Shown piece after piece: positions 45,413 through 51,075 of a stretch of DNA of 51,075 bases. The translations under genes were made by a program, and so were the position numbers. Positions within the stretch are counted from its first letter, which is position 1, and each line of letters opens with the position of its first letter. Origin of the DNA: Colivivens sp964537205. GTDB lineage: Bacteria; Bacteroidota; Bacteroidia; Bacteroidales; Bacteroidaceae. The stretch is from assembly GCA_964537205.1 (NCBI GenBank), contig CAZHZH010000007.1:1-51075 (forward strand), written 5' to 3'. The notes below the pieces were generated by a model. The model made no database searches. It saw nothing but the letters and a program-made list of their open reading frames with translations, and was not told the origin of the DNA.

Positions 45413-45575
45413 ATCCCAATTCGGTCATTAGCGTTATGATGATAACAACTATATTTTTGAGCAGATGTTTTTACGTTTTGAGAGCGCAATGTGATTTCAT
45501 TGTAACCGAAAAACAAAAGAATAGATGCAAAAAAAGAGTTGTTAGGGCATAACTGTCTAATGACCGATTTGGGAT
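45413..45575. mobile_element. MITE-like inverted-repeat element, copy 2
   Basis: 163-base second copy of the element at 18610. The left end (ATCCCAATTCGGTCATTAG) has one substitution against the intact right end (45557-45575). It keeps the GTTAT-GATG-ATAAC and CAATG-n6-CATTG hairpins, while the CAATG loop differs from copy 1. It lies between the M16 terminator and the aldo/keto reductase. The TTTG in its right terminal repeat is placed as the -33 element of that gene's promoter. Confidence 0.8.
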
Positions 45576-45599
45576 AATGATAATTTATTATTATATTTG
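45568..45599 (+). promoter_or_regulatory. Promoter of the aldo/keto reductase, half supplied by the repeat element
   Basis: -33 TTTG (45568-45571) lies in the right terminal repeat of the MITE-like copy 2; the -7 TATATTTG (45592-45599) follows after 20 bases, an ideal distance. The start site near 45606 leaves a leader of about 158 bases to the ATG at 45765. Confidence 0.7.
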
Positions 45600-45764
45600 C
45601 GCTGAAAAGAGTACGTAAGACTGTGGAACGGCACACCCTATGAGAAACTGTTCAAACCCAAGTTGGTTATGGCTCCATCAACGGACTGTTGTGCCAGCAT
45701 GGAACTTGCTGTTAGAATAGAGACAATGAAAGACTGAAACGTTGTGTACAAAAACAAGAATAGT

Positions 45765-46886
45765 ATGAATAACTTTATTATCAATGACTGCATAAAGCTC
45801 GGGTTCGGGCTTATGCGCCTGCCGAAAAATAACTACGGCAGCACAGATGTGGAGCAGACGGCACGTATGGTCGACTCCTTCCTCGAAGCCGGAGGCAAGT
45901 ATTTCGATACGGCCTTCGTTTATCCTGGTTCAGAGGACACCATTCGCAAGGCACTTGTGGAGCGTCATCCTCGTGAAAGCTTTTATCTTGCCACAAAACT
46001 TAATGCGGCTCCGTTCGCGGCTAAGAACGAACAAGAGGCGAAGGCGGAGTTCAAGACCAGTCTTGAACGCACGGGAGCTGGTTATTTCGACTTCTATCTC
46101 CTTCACGCCCTCGCACAGGACAATGTGGATAAATATGAACAATACGGCATTTGGGAATACGTAAAGCAACTGAAAGCCGAAGGACTTGTGCGCCACATGG
46201 GATTCTCCTTCCACGACAAGCCGCAACTGCTTGATGAGATACTTACCAAGCATCCAGAGGCGGAGTTCGTGCAACTTCAAATAAACTATTCCGATTGGAA
46301 CGACAATGTCGTGCAGTCGCGCCGTAACTATGAGGTGGCGAAGAAACACGGCAAGCCTGTCGTGGTAATGGAGCCGGTTAAGGGCGGAACGCTTGCCAAC
46401 CCGCCAGAGCCTGTGAAGGATATTTTCCGCAAGGTGAATCCTGATGCGTCGTTCGCGTCGTGGGCGATCCGCTTTGTGGCGTCACTCGATAACGTGATGA
46501 TTGTGCTCAGCGGCATGTCCGACGAAAGGCAGATGGCGGACAACCTCTCGTTTATGAAGGATTTCAAGCCATTGACCACGTTGGAACAGGATACTATAAA
46601 ACAGGCGCGCAAGACGCTGCTTAGTTTCGACCGTATACCATGTACGGCCTGCCATTACTGTACTCCTGGTTGTCCGCAAGGCATACACATCCCTGAGATT
46701 TTTGCCGTAATGAACGAATACAAGATGTATGGCGAATTGGAGACGGCGAAGAGCGACTATACATGGCGGCCTGGTGGTCCAAAAGCATCGGAATGCATAC
46801 ATTGCGGACAGTGTGAGGGCGCATGTCCACAGCATCTTCCAATCATTTCGCTGCTTGAGGAAGTGGTCGACACACTTGAAAAGTAA
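45765..46886 (+). CDS. Aldo/keto reductase with C-terminal 4Fe-4S ferredoxin domain
   Basis: 373-residue NADPH-type reductase fused to iron-sulfur clusters. Start at the ATG 45765 (MNNFIINDCIKLGFGLMRLP) rather than the upstream in-frame GTG. The AKR barrel shows 'FDTAFVYPGSEDTIRKAL' with the catalytic Tyr/Asp neighbourhood, 'YLATKL' (active Lys) and 'FYLLHAL' (His). The C-terminus has two cluster motifs: 'CTACHYCTPGCPQGIHIPEIF' split as CxxCxxCxxxC, and 'CIHCGQCEGACPQ'. This is the Fe-S AKR family found widely in anaerobes; the ferredoxin part probably passes electrons to or from a redox partner. Physiological substrate is unknown. Confidence 0.93.
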   Translation: MNNFIINDCIKLGFGLMRLPKNNYGSTDVEQTARMVDSFLEAGGKYFDTAFVYPGSEDTIRKALVERHPRESFYLATKLNAAPFAAKNEQEAKAEFKTSLERTGAGYFDFYLLHALAQDNVDKYEQYGIWEYVKQLKAEGLVRHMGFSFHDKPQLLDEILTKHPEAEFVQLQINYSDWNDNVVQSRRNYEVAKKHGKPVVVMEPVKGGTLANPPEPVKDIFRKVNPDASFASWAIRFVASLDNVMIVLSGMSDERQMADNLSFMKDFKPLTTLEQDTIKQARKTLLSFDRIPCTACHYCTPGCPQGIHIPEIFAVMNEYKMYGELETAKSDYTWRPGGPKASECIHCGQCEGACPQHLPIISLLEEVVDTLEK

Positions 46887-46907
46887 GGAAGCCCAACCGG
46901 CAATGTG

Positions 46908-47017
46908 TCATCCTTTTATCGTTCAGCCTTGGCTGAACGGTCAACGAAACAGCATGTCTTTGCATTTGAAATGTGTTTCAAGCATCGTTCAGCCAAGGCT
47001 GAACGATAAAAGGATGA
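46908..47017. repeat. Perfect 32-base inverted repeat (REPIN-like) after the reductase
   Basis: Left arm 46908-46939 and right arm 46986-47017 are exact reverse complements over 32 bases, with a 46-base spacer. Each arm contains a near-palindrome, GTTCAGCC-TT-GGCTGAAC on the left, so the arms can fold alone or together. The layout of two REP-like palindromes in inverted order resembles a REPIN. It may also end the reductase transcript, but there is no adjacent U-tract. Confidence 0.8.
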
Positions 47018-47039
47018 TATTCCCCTTCTTGTCACTCTG

Positions 47040-47214
47040 CCGTCCGTTTCCATTCTTGTCATCCCGATGACTACCCCCACAACGTCATCCCGACGGAGCG
47101 CAGCGTAGGAGTGGATCCTCATAGCATTGTCCAATTGTGCCTGCCAAACGAAGATACGCTCAACTTCGTTTCGATATAATCAGTGACGTACTCCTTCGAG
47201 AACCTATTATAACT
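47040..47214. repeat. ~175-base direct repeat, left copy (flanks the PIN toxin-antitoxin pair)
   Basis: Nearly identical to 48095-48269 in its central ~130 bases, with a shared run at 'CGGAGCGCAGCGTAGGAG' and the same start (CCGTCCGTTTCC) and end (TTATAACT). Both are in the same orientation and equal length, and between them lie only the antitoxin and PIN genes. It looks like a Bacteroidetes intergenic repeat rather than an IS end. Confidence 0.82.
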
Positions 47215-47263
47215 CTACATAACGATATTGAATTAATGGCAATGAATAAAAATTAGGCAAATG

Positions 47264-47295
47264 TTTGTATATTTGAAACATTAGCCTTACTTTTG
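47264..47295 (+). promoter_or_regulatory. Promoter and possible operator of the toxin-antitoxin pair
   Basis: -33 TTTG (47264-47267), 20-base spacer, -7 TACTTTTG (47288-47295); the start site is near 47302 and ATG at 47321. TGTTT (47262-47266) and AAACA (47276-47280) form an inverted repeat over the -33 element, a plausible antitoxin operator (inference). Confidence 0.68.
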
Positions 47296-47320
47296 CAAAA
47301 AGAATAATGACAATTAGATT

Positions 47321-47593
47321 ATGACAGCAACGCAAATAAATGCTGAGATATATAAGAACCTGGGTTATCTCGCAGACAGTGAAGCCTATATGCAAAGGGT
47401 ATTGACCTTCTTGAAAAAGCTTTCTCTTGAAAAGAGGAGCGACAATTCAAAGGCAGAGGTGAAGAAAATTACTATAGACAGGTCGCGTCCCTTGCCTACA
47501 GACCCTTTCGTCGGTATGGCATCTCCAAACCGAGAGGATGACGAGAAAGCAAGGAAAGCATACATGGAAGAGAAATACGGGAAGTACCTATGA
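47321..47593 (+). CDS. Putative antitoxin of a PIN-type toxin-antitoxin pair
   Basis: Small 90-residue charged protein encoded directly before the PIN gene, with a 4-base ATGA overlap. N-terminal helix (TATQINAEIYKNLGYLADSEAYMQRVLTFLKKL) followed by a polar, disordered C-terminal half with 'DRSRPLPTDPFVGMASPN' and 'KARKAYMEEKYGKYL'. No DNA-binding fold is obvious, but the size, layout and position are those of a VapB-like antitoxin, where the C-terminal extension wraps the toxin active site. The promoter above it carries a small inverted repeat, compatible with autoregulation. The antitoxin family is not recognised; the role rests on the neighbour. Confidence 0.7.
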   Translation: MTATQINAEIYKNLGYLADSEAYMQRVLTFLKKLSLEKRSDNSKAEVKKITIDRSRPLPTDPFVGMASPNREDDEKARKAYMEEKYGKYL

Positions 47594-48039
47594 AAGTTTA
47601 TTTGGACACCAATATCATAATGGAATACTTCGGGCACCGTGATTTTTACAATGAAGTGAGCGATATTCTAAAGGCTGCCGAGCAAAAAGGTTTGGAGGCT
47701 GTCATTTCTGCCAATTCTCTGGATACCATTATATATCTCTTGGGAAACCAGTTGAAAGAGAAAGGTATTCATGAGCCTGACAAACGCAAGCAAATACGCA
47801 CTTCTTTGAAGCAATTGCTTGGATATATTGATATAGTAAGCATAAGCAGAGACATGGTTTTGACAGCTTTGGACAATGAAAGCTTCAAGGACATTGAAGA
47901 CAGTATACAATATCATTGTGCAGAAGAGAATGCCAGCGATTGCTTGATAACAATCAATACCAAGCATTTCGAAAATGCCAGTGGAAGTTTGCAGGTGCTT
48001 TCACCCATAGAATTTGTAAAGCGATACATAGTGCAGTAG
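47590..48039 (+). CDS. PIN-domain toxin (putative ribonuclease)
   Basis: 149 residues of PIN fold. Acidic metal ligands are visible: Asp6 in 'VYLDTNIIMEYFG', the Glu of the second strand region (near 'EVSDILKAAE'), the Asp pair in 'FKDIEDSIQYHCAEE' (about 101-104) and Asp of 'ASDCLITINTKHF'. PIN toxins are Mg-dependent ribonucleases; VapC homologues cleave tRNA or rRNA. The start overlaps the antitoxin stop by 4 bases, the typical coupling. Both genes lie between two direct repeats, suggesting a cassette acquired as a unit. Target RNA is unknown. Confidence 0.87.
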   Translation: MKVYLDTNIIMEYFGHRDFYNEVSDILKAAEQKGLEAVISANSLDTIIYLLGNQLKEKGIHEPDKRKQIRTSLKQLLGYIDIVSISRDMVLTALDNESFKDIEDSIQYHCAEENASDCLITINTKHFENASGSLQVLSPIEFVKRYIVQ

Positions 48040-48094
48040 GTGCTTGTTAGATTGCATATCATAGATAAGCGTTTCAAACATATTAAGCCATACA

Positions 48095-48269
48095 CCGTCC
48101 GTTTCCCTTCTTGTCATCCTGCCACCCTCCCCATCTCTCGTCATCCCGACGGAGCGCAGCGTAGGAGTGGATCCTCATAGCATTGTCCAATTGTGTATGC
48201 CAAACGAAGATACACTCAACTTCGTTCCGATATAATCAGTTACGTACTCCTTCGAGAGTTTTTATAACT
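48095..48269. repeat. ~175-base direct repeat, right copy
   Basis: Second copy of the repeat at 47040-47214, in the same orientation, 56 bases past the PIN stop. Differences are concentrated near the left edge; the core from 'CGTCATCCCGACGG' to 'CTCCTTCGAG' is almost unchanged. It ends at a TAACTTTG box (48265-48272). Confidence 0.82.
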
Positions 48270-48325
48270 TTGTGCTTGTTGCGGGACTCAACATACATTT
48301 CACAAACAATTTTTCATTGAAAAAG

Positions 48326-48356
48326 TTGCGACAATAAAAAATAAATTATAACTTTG
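48326..48356 (+). promoter_or_regulatory. Bacteroidetes-type promoter before the structured non-coding region
   Basis: -33 TTG (48326-48328), 20-base spacer, -7 TAACTTTG (48349-48356). Transcription would start near 48363, next to the small ORF at 48369. I see no comparable promoter between here and the SIR2/TIR gene at 49018. Confidence 0.7.
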
Positions 48357-48368
48357 CAACTGACTCTC

Positions 48369-48443
48369 ATGTCCAATCACGAAATGTGTAGTGCAGACGT
48401 GTCTGTTTCATGCATTATGGACAACGCCAAGCTTGGCAGATGA
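48369..48443 (+). CDS. Possible 24-residue leader ORF
   Basis: ATG at 48369 opens 24 codons (MSNHEMCSADVSVSCIMDNA...) just a few bases downstream of the predicted transcription start, ending at TGA 48441-48443; a 5-codon ORF (MKQFY) overlaps its end. A terminator-like hairpin follows at 48525-48546. It could be an attenuation leader or chance; no conserved peptide is recognised. Confidence 0.25.
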   Translation: MSNHEMCSADVSVSCIMDNAKLGR

Positions 48444-48650
48444 AGCAATTCTACTGAAACAAGCATATCAACAGAGTTTTCCTCTTGCGATAGCGGCGAA
48501 CAAGAGAGTTTCTATATATAAAAGGCGTTTCTTAACGCTTTGTTCTTGACTCTTCGGAATCTGGCAGTTCCAAAAACTTGTAGTCAACCAACAAAGTAAC
48601 AAAGGCGCCCATGATGGGTAAGTATATATATAAGAGTGTATATACATACA

Positions 48651-48748
48651 AGCGTGGGTTTCGGTGTTGCTCATTTCGACTACAAAAGCAATGCCAGAGC
48701 TTCGAAGGGTGAGATGAGCGACAAGACTGACTCTCACGCTTTTTTTAT
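48651..48748 (+). terminator. Terminator-like closing hairpin of the structured region
   Basis: AGCGTGGG (48651-48658) pairs with CTCACGCT (48733-48740) with one G-U; an inner stem TTGCTCAT/ATGAGCGA folds the middle. Seven T and an AT-rich stretch follow at once. It would stop most transcripts 270 bases before the SIR2/TIR gene. Confidence 0.6.
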
Positions 48749-48761
48749 ATTTAGACGAAAC

Positions 48762-48836
48762 CGAATATAAACCTCTTGGCTGTGGGTCACCAAGAACAAA
48801 GTATACTGTCCCAATGGCGCAAGAGAGTTATATTCG
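48762..48836 (+). promoter_or_regulatory. Long stem-loop in the leader of the SIR2/TIR gene
   Basis: CGAATATAA-n3-TCTTGG (48762-48779) pairs with a near-matching arm at 48819-48836 (CAAGAGAGTTATATTCG core); a nested stem CTTGG/CCAAG closes a smaller loop (48775-48793). 182 bases remain to the ATG at 49018, in which I see no promoter, only A/T-rich sequence. The arms are strong enough for a regulatory RNA structure or a protein-binding site. Confidence 0.5.
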
Positions 48837-49017
48837 CTGTTCTAAGTACAACCCAAAAAGACAATCCAACAAAACAGACATCCCAACGGGAAGGTTGATA
48901 GTTGAATCTAAGGCAGAACAAGTACTCAGCTTAAGGACTGCTGTTGAATAAAGCGGGGACTTAGGTATAAATGACTCTTCTTTAATGTGCTGACAAAATT
49001 GATGGCTGACTATTCAT

Positions 49018-50394
49018 ATGGAAATAATAATTGATCCTAAAAAGAATCTTGAAGAAAAGCAATGGAACATTCTTTTTGAACAAGTTGCTCATGGGAACGT
49101 TATTCCCATTATCGGTCCGGACTTTGTACATGTAAACAATAAGACATCAACACAATTCTTGATAGACGCTATCAGTCAATATTGTCAGATTGGAGAGGGA
49201 CAGTTTAGTACATTCTCTCAGCTTATTAACGATAATCGTTATAAGTTCAGTGAGATTAATAAGTATAGTGATATATATTCCACGTTAGCGGAAGTGATAA
49301 ATGATAATCCTAAATACTTCTGCCAAGAGAACGATAATTCATTATTATTGAAGTTTTTAGAGATCCCGTATTTTACTTTTGTTGTTACCACAACGTTTGA
49401 TCCTGTTGTTGAAAACATAATGAGGAAAATCCATGGAGATCGTCTGCGAGTGAAGTGCTTTAAAAATGATGCTTCACGAAATGACGATTTGGTGAATGGA
49501 GAGGACATGAGGAATCCCACATTGTTTTATATGTTTGGAAAAGCCGAAGGAAAAGAACACTCATTTGTGGTAACAGATGAAGATCTTCTGCAATTCTCCC
49601 AAACTTGGTTACGCCCTAATGACAGTGGATGTAAGGCCAAGCCGTCTATGATTTCCAACCTTTTAGCTAACAGGTACTTGTTGGTGGTTGGTCAAGATTA
49701 TCAAGATTGGCTGTTCCGTTTCTTTTGGTATGCTTTAAAGAACGAGAATTTTGGGAAGAAGTTAGGGGGGATGTTAGAATTAAAGAAAGAAGACCGGGCT
49801 TTAATAGATTTTCTTAGTCGAAGTAATGCGTTTACTCGTCTTGAGCCAGACCAAAAGGCATTTGTAGATAAATTGACGGAGGGAATTACTGACTATGAAA
49901 TCAATAATGACGTGATCACGGACATCGTTCCACAAGATGGAACAGACGTGTTTATTTCATATTCACGAGCGGATGGTGAAATAGTAGATATTGTTTATAA
50001 TGTTTTTAAGTCAAAGGGACTCCATGTATGGTATGACCATAGTAGCATGAAGAAAGGTCTTGATTTTATGAATCAAATAGAGAACGCAATTAAGAATTCT
50101 ACATTCTTTGTGCCAATTCTAACGCCAACCATTATAGCTCAAGCGGGAGAGGAACACCCATATCGTAAAGAGTGGAGATATGCGGTAGACCACATACAAA
50201 GTATAGGTGGAATACCCTACTGCTTTCCTTTTTTTGAAAACGGCTTTAATATGGATGATCTGAGAGCGGAAATCCCAAAGGATCTGAAAAAGCACGACGC
50301 CTTTTCTTTCCACAGGGATTCTCTAACTCAAGATGTCGAAAGGATGGCGGACTATCTTGTTAATGAACTAAAAACTATAAAGCGCCATGGATAA
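49018..50394 (+). CDS. SIR2-like/TIR fusion protein, probable defence effector
   Basis: 458 residues in two domains. Residues ~15-245 resemble SIR2-like domains of defence proteins: glycine loop 'VIPIIGPDF' (28-36), 'TTTFDPVVE' (124-132), 'LFYMFGKAEG' (169-178) and 'GQDYQDWLFR' (225-234). The usual NAD-hydrolysing residues, Asn in TTNYD and His in LHG, are replaced here by Thr126 and Phe173, so this half may bind a ligand without cleaving NAD. Residues ~308-435 form a TIR domain with 'DVFISYSRADG' (310-320), 'LHVWYDHSSMKKG' (335-347) and a probable catalytic Glu385 in 'YRKEWRYA'. TIR NADases deplete NAD upon activation. The downstream STAND gene overlaps by 8 bases. Confidence 0.83.
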   Translation: MEIIIDPKKNLEEKQWNILFEQVAHGNVIPIIGPDFVHVNNKTSTQFLIDAISQYCQIGEGQFSTFSQLINDNRYKFSEINKYSDIYSTLAEVINDNPKYFCQENDNSLLLKFLEIPYFTFVVTTTFDPVVENIMRKIHGDRLRVKCFKNDASRNDDLVNGEDMRNPTLFYMFGKAEGKEHSFVVTDEDLLQFSQTWLRPNDSGCKAKPSMISNLLANRYLLVVGQDYQDWLFRFFWYALKNENFGKKLGGMLELKKEDRALIDFLSRSNAFTRLEPDQKAFVDKLTEGITDYEINNDVITDIVPQDGTDVFISYSRADGEIVDIVYNVFKSKGLHVWYDHSSMKKGLDFMNQIENAIKNSTFFVPILTPTIIAQAGEEHPYRKEWRYAVDHIQSIGGIPYCFPFFENGFNMDDLRAEIPKDLKKHDAFSFHRDSLTQDVERMADYLVNELKTIKRHG

Positions 50395-51075
50395 AAACAA
50401 GTGGGAAGAAGAAAATCCATGGTTAGGACTTAAAACGTATGAGGAAGGTACAAGACTCTACGGGCGCGATACAAGTGTTTCAACGCTAATGGAAATCATT
50501 TGCAACAATGTGGCGTGTGTCTTGTTCGGAAGATCCGGTATAGGTAAATCGTCGTTGATACACGCTGGCATATCGCCTGAAATACGTAAGCAAGGCATGA
50601 TGCCTGTTTACATTCGATTTGACCACAATAGCGAGAGTTCTTATATACAACAAATAGAGGATGCTGTTTGCAAAGAGTTGGGAACAAAGGACGTGTTGGG
50701 ACAAGACGTTCCGCAAATGGGGCTTTGGGACTTTTTCCATCGAAACGTTTTTCATAGCAAAGCAGGCCAACCTACAAACCCTGTTATCATCATTGATCAG
50801 TTTGAGGAAATATATACATTGGCAGATGCGGATCATAAATACCAGGCAAAAGAATTGTTCGATGAACTCGCCGATCTTTTGAACGATATAAAGCCACAAA
50901 AAGTTACGGAATACGAAGCTAATGCAACAATATTCACAGAATCAAAGATACATGCAAATGGGTCTGGCGACCTTACTTTTCGTGTACATTCAAAAGGAAA
51001 ACTTGATTACCTCGCACACAGCAATTTCCATCTGATGATATGTCTGCGTGAGGATTATCTCTATTATCTTGAGAG
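50387..51075 (+). CDS. nSTAND1-type NTPase, putative defence sensor (3' end outside window)
   Basis: Starts at ATG 50387 inside the last codons of the SIR2/TIR gene (8-base overlap). The 229 visible residues show the nSTAND1 lead 'NPWLGLKTYEEGTRLYGRD' (10-28), Walker A GRSGIGKSS (48-56), Walker B 'VIIIDQFEE' (133-141) and a sensor-like 'LMICLREDYLYYLE' at the cut end. STAND ATPases in bacterial immunity (Avs-type) recognise phage proteins through a C-terminal repeat region and oligomerise to activate attached or partner effectors. The sensor repeats lie beyond the window. The separate TIR effector next door implies a two-gene system. Confidence 0.85.
   Translation, partial: MDKNKWEEENPWLGLKTYEEGTRLYGRDTSVSTLMEIICNNVACVLFGRSGIGKSSLIHAGISPEIRKQGMMPVYIRFDHNSESSYIQQIEDAVCKELGTKDVLGQDVPQMGLWDFFHRNVFHSKAGQPTNPVIIIDQFEEIYTLADADHKYQAKELFDELADLLNDIKPQKVTEYEANATIFTESKIHANGSGDLTFRVHSKGKLDYLAHSNFHLMICLREDYLYYLE

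Larger units (their letters stand above)
48359..48750 (+). ncRNA. Candidate structured RNA / repeat element of ~390 bases
   Basis: Promoter-led stretch without a credible protein gene but with many stems: CAGAC-GT-GTCTG (48394-48405), palindrome GCCAAGCTTGGC (48426-48437), CTCTTG...CAAGAG (48482-48506), GCGTT-TCTT-AACGC followed by TTTGTTCTT (48525-48546, terminator-like), CCCAT-G-ATGGG (48608-48618), TTGCTCAT (48667-48674) with ATGAGCGA (48714-48721), and AGCGTGGG (48651-48658) with CTCACGCT (48733-48740) followed by TTTTTTTAT, a terminator. The motif ACTGACTCTCA(T/C)G occurs at both edges (48359-48371 and 48726-48738). Size and signals fit an independent RNA. I do not recognise it as tmRNA, RNase P, SRP or 6S RNA. 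Confidence 0.55.

Noticed and set aside
45319..45636. 105-residue minus-strand open frame spanning MITE-like copy 2
   Set aside because: Most of it is the inverted-repeat element; the matching frame in copy 1 (18542-18790) has a different sequence, so coding is not conserved.
46908..47017. Ordinary rho-independent terminator for the aldo/keto reductase
   Set aside because: The two 32-base arms are too long and too far apart, each is itself palindromic and no U-tract follows; a repeat element explains it better, though it may also stop transcription.
48468..48737. 89-residue minus-strand open frame with GTG start in the structured region
   Set aside because: It mirrors the stems of the RNA candidate, has no promoter on that strand and reads as low-complexity hydrophobic sequence; treated as a shadow of a repeat-like element.
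1..51075. tRNA or rRNA genes
   Set aside because: I looked for TPsiC-arm (GGTTCGA-type) and rRNA-like text and found no convincing cloverleaf or rRNA segment; without a tRNA scan a missed case is possible.
49018..51075. Thoeris (ThsA/ThsB) system
   Set aside because: Thoeris has separate TIR and SIR2-SLOG proteins; here SIR2-like and TIR parts are fused and the partner is a STAND ATPase.

Overview
The window reads as a chromosome segment from a gut or rumen Bacteroidales bacterium, most likely Prevotella sensu lato. This rests on the gene families (DUF4954, DUF4956, fused SecDF, a GlsA/GlsB-like lipid pair, a GH67/GH43/GPH xylan set), on 'IYNIAGQRL...' and 'DVDDIDSITF' type secreted-protein modules, and on many Bacteroidetes-type promoters (TTTG, about 18-20 bases, TAnnTTTG) with few clear Shine-Dalgarno sites. 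It is a draft scaffold with four 100-base N gaps.

Left part (1-16350, all minus strand): comM (cut by the window edge), the dxs-trkA-trkH operon, a secreted cohesin-like protein, diaminopimelate dehydrogenase, secDF, and an operon for a large MG2-type surface protein, a rhomboid protease and an EEP-family phosphodiesterase. At 16351-16733 transcription diverges to an O-acyl/N-acyltransferase pair resembling the glycine-lipid genes glsA/glsB. A minus-strand block follows (18958-27863): ilvA, a glucuronoxylan set (GH67, GH43, GPH symporter), DUF4954 and hflX.

Middle part (27956-32160): a promoter- and terminator-bounded operon of a VTC-type polyphosphate polymerase, DUF4956 membrane protein, DUF2490-like outer-membrane protein, small secreted dockerin-like protein and a Cthe_2159-type carbohydrate-binding beta-helix. 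This unusual unit joins polyphosphate-type chemistry to surface glycan-binding parts. Housekeeping genes follow: pyrH, metG, a thioesterase, dprA, a TPR protein with a beta-barrel partner, nadB, an M16 protease and a ferredoxin-type aldo/keto reductase.

Right end (45299-51075) is accessory DNA. It holds the second copy of a ~165-base inverted-repeat element, a perfect 32-base inverted repeat, and a PIN-domain toxin-antitoxin pair bracketed by two ~175-base direct repeats. A ~660-base promoter-led, strongly structured non-coding stretch comes next. The window ends in a probable anti-phage module: a SIR2-like/TIR fusion overlapping by 8 bases with an nSTAND1-type NTPase that runs off the window. 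This module and the structured leader before it are the strongest candidates for an undescribed system.
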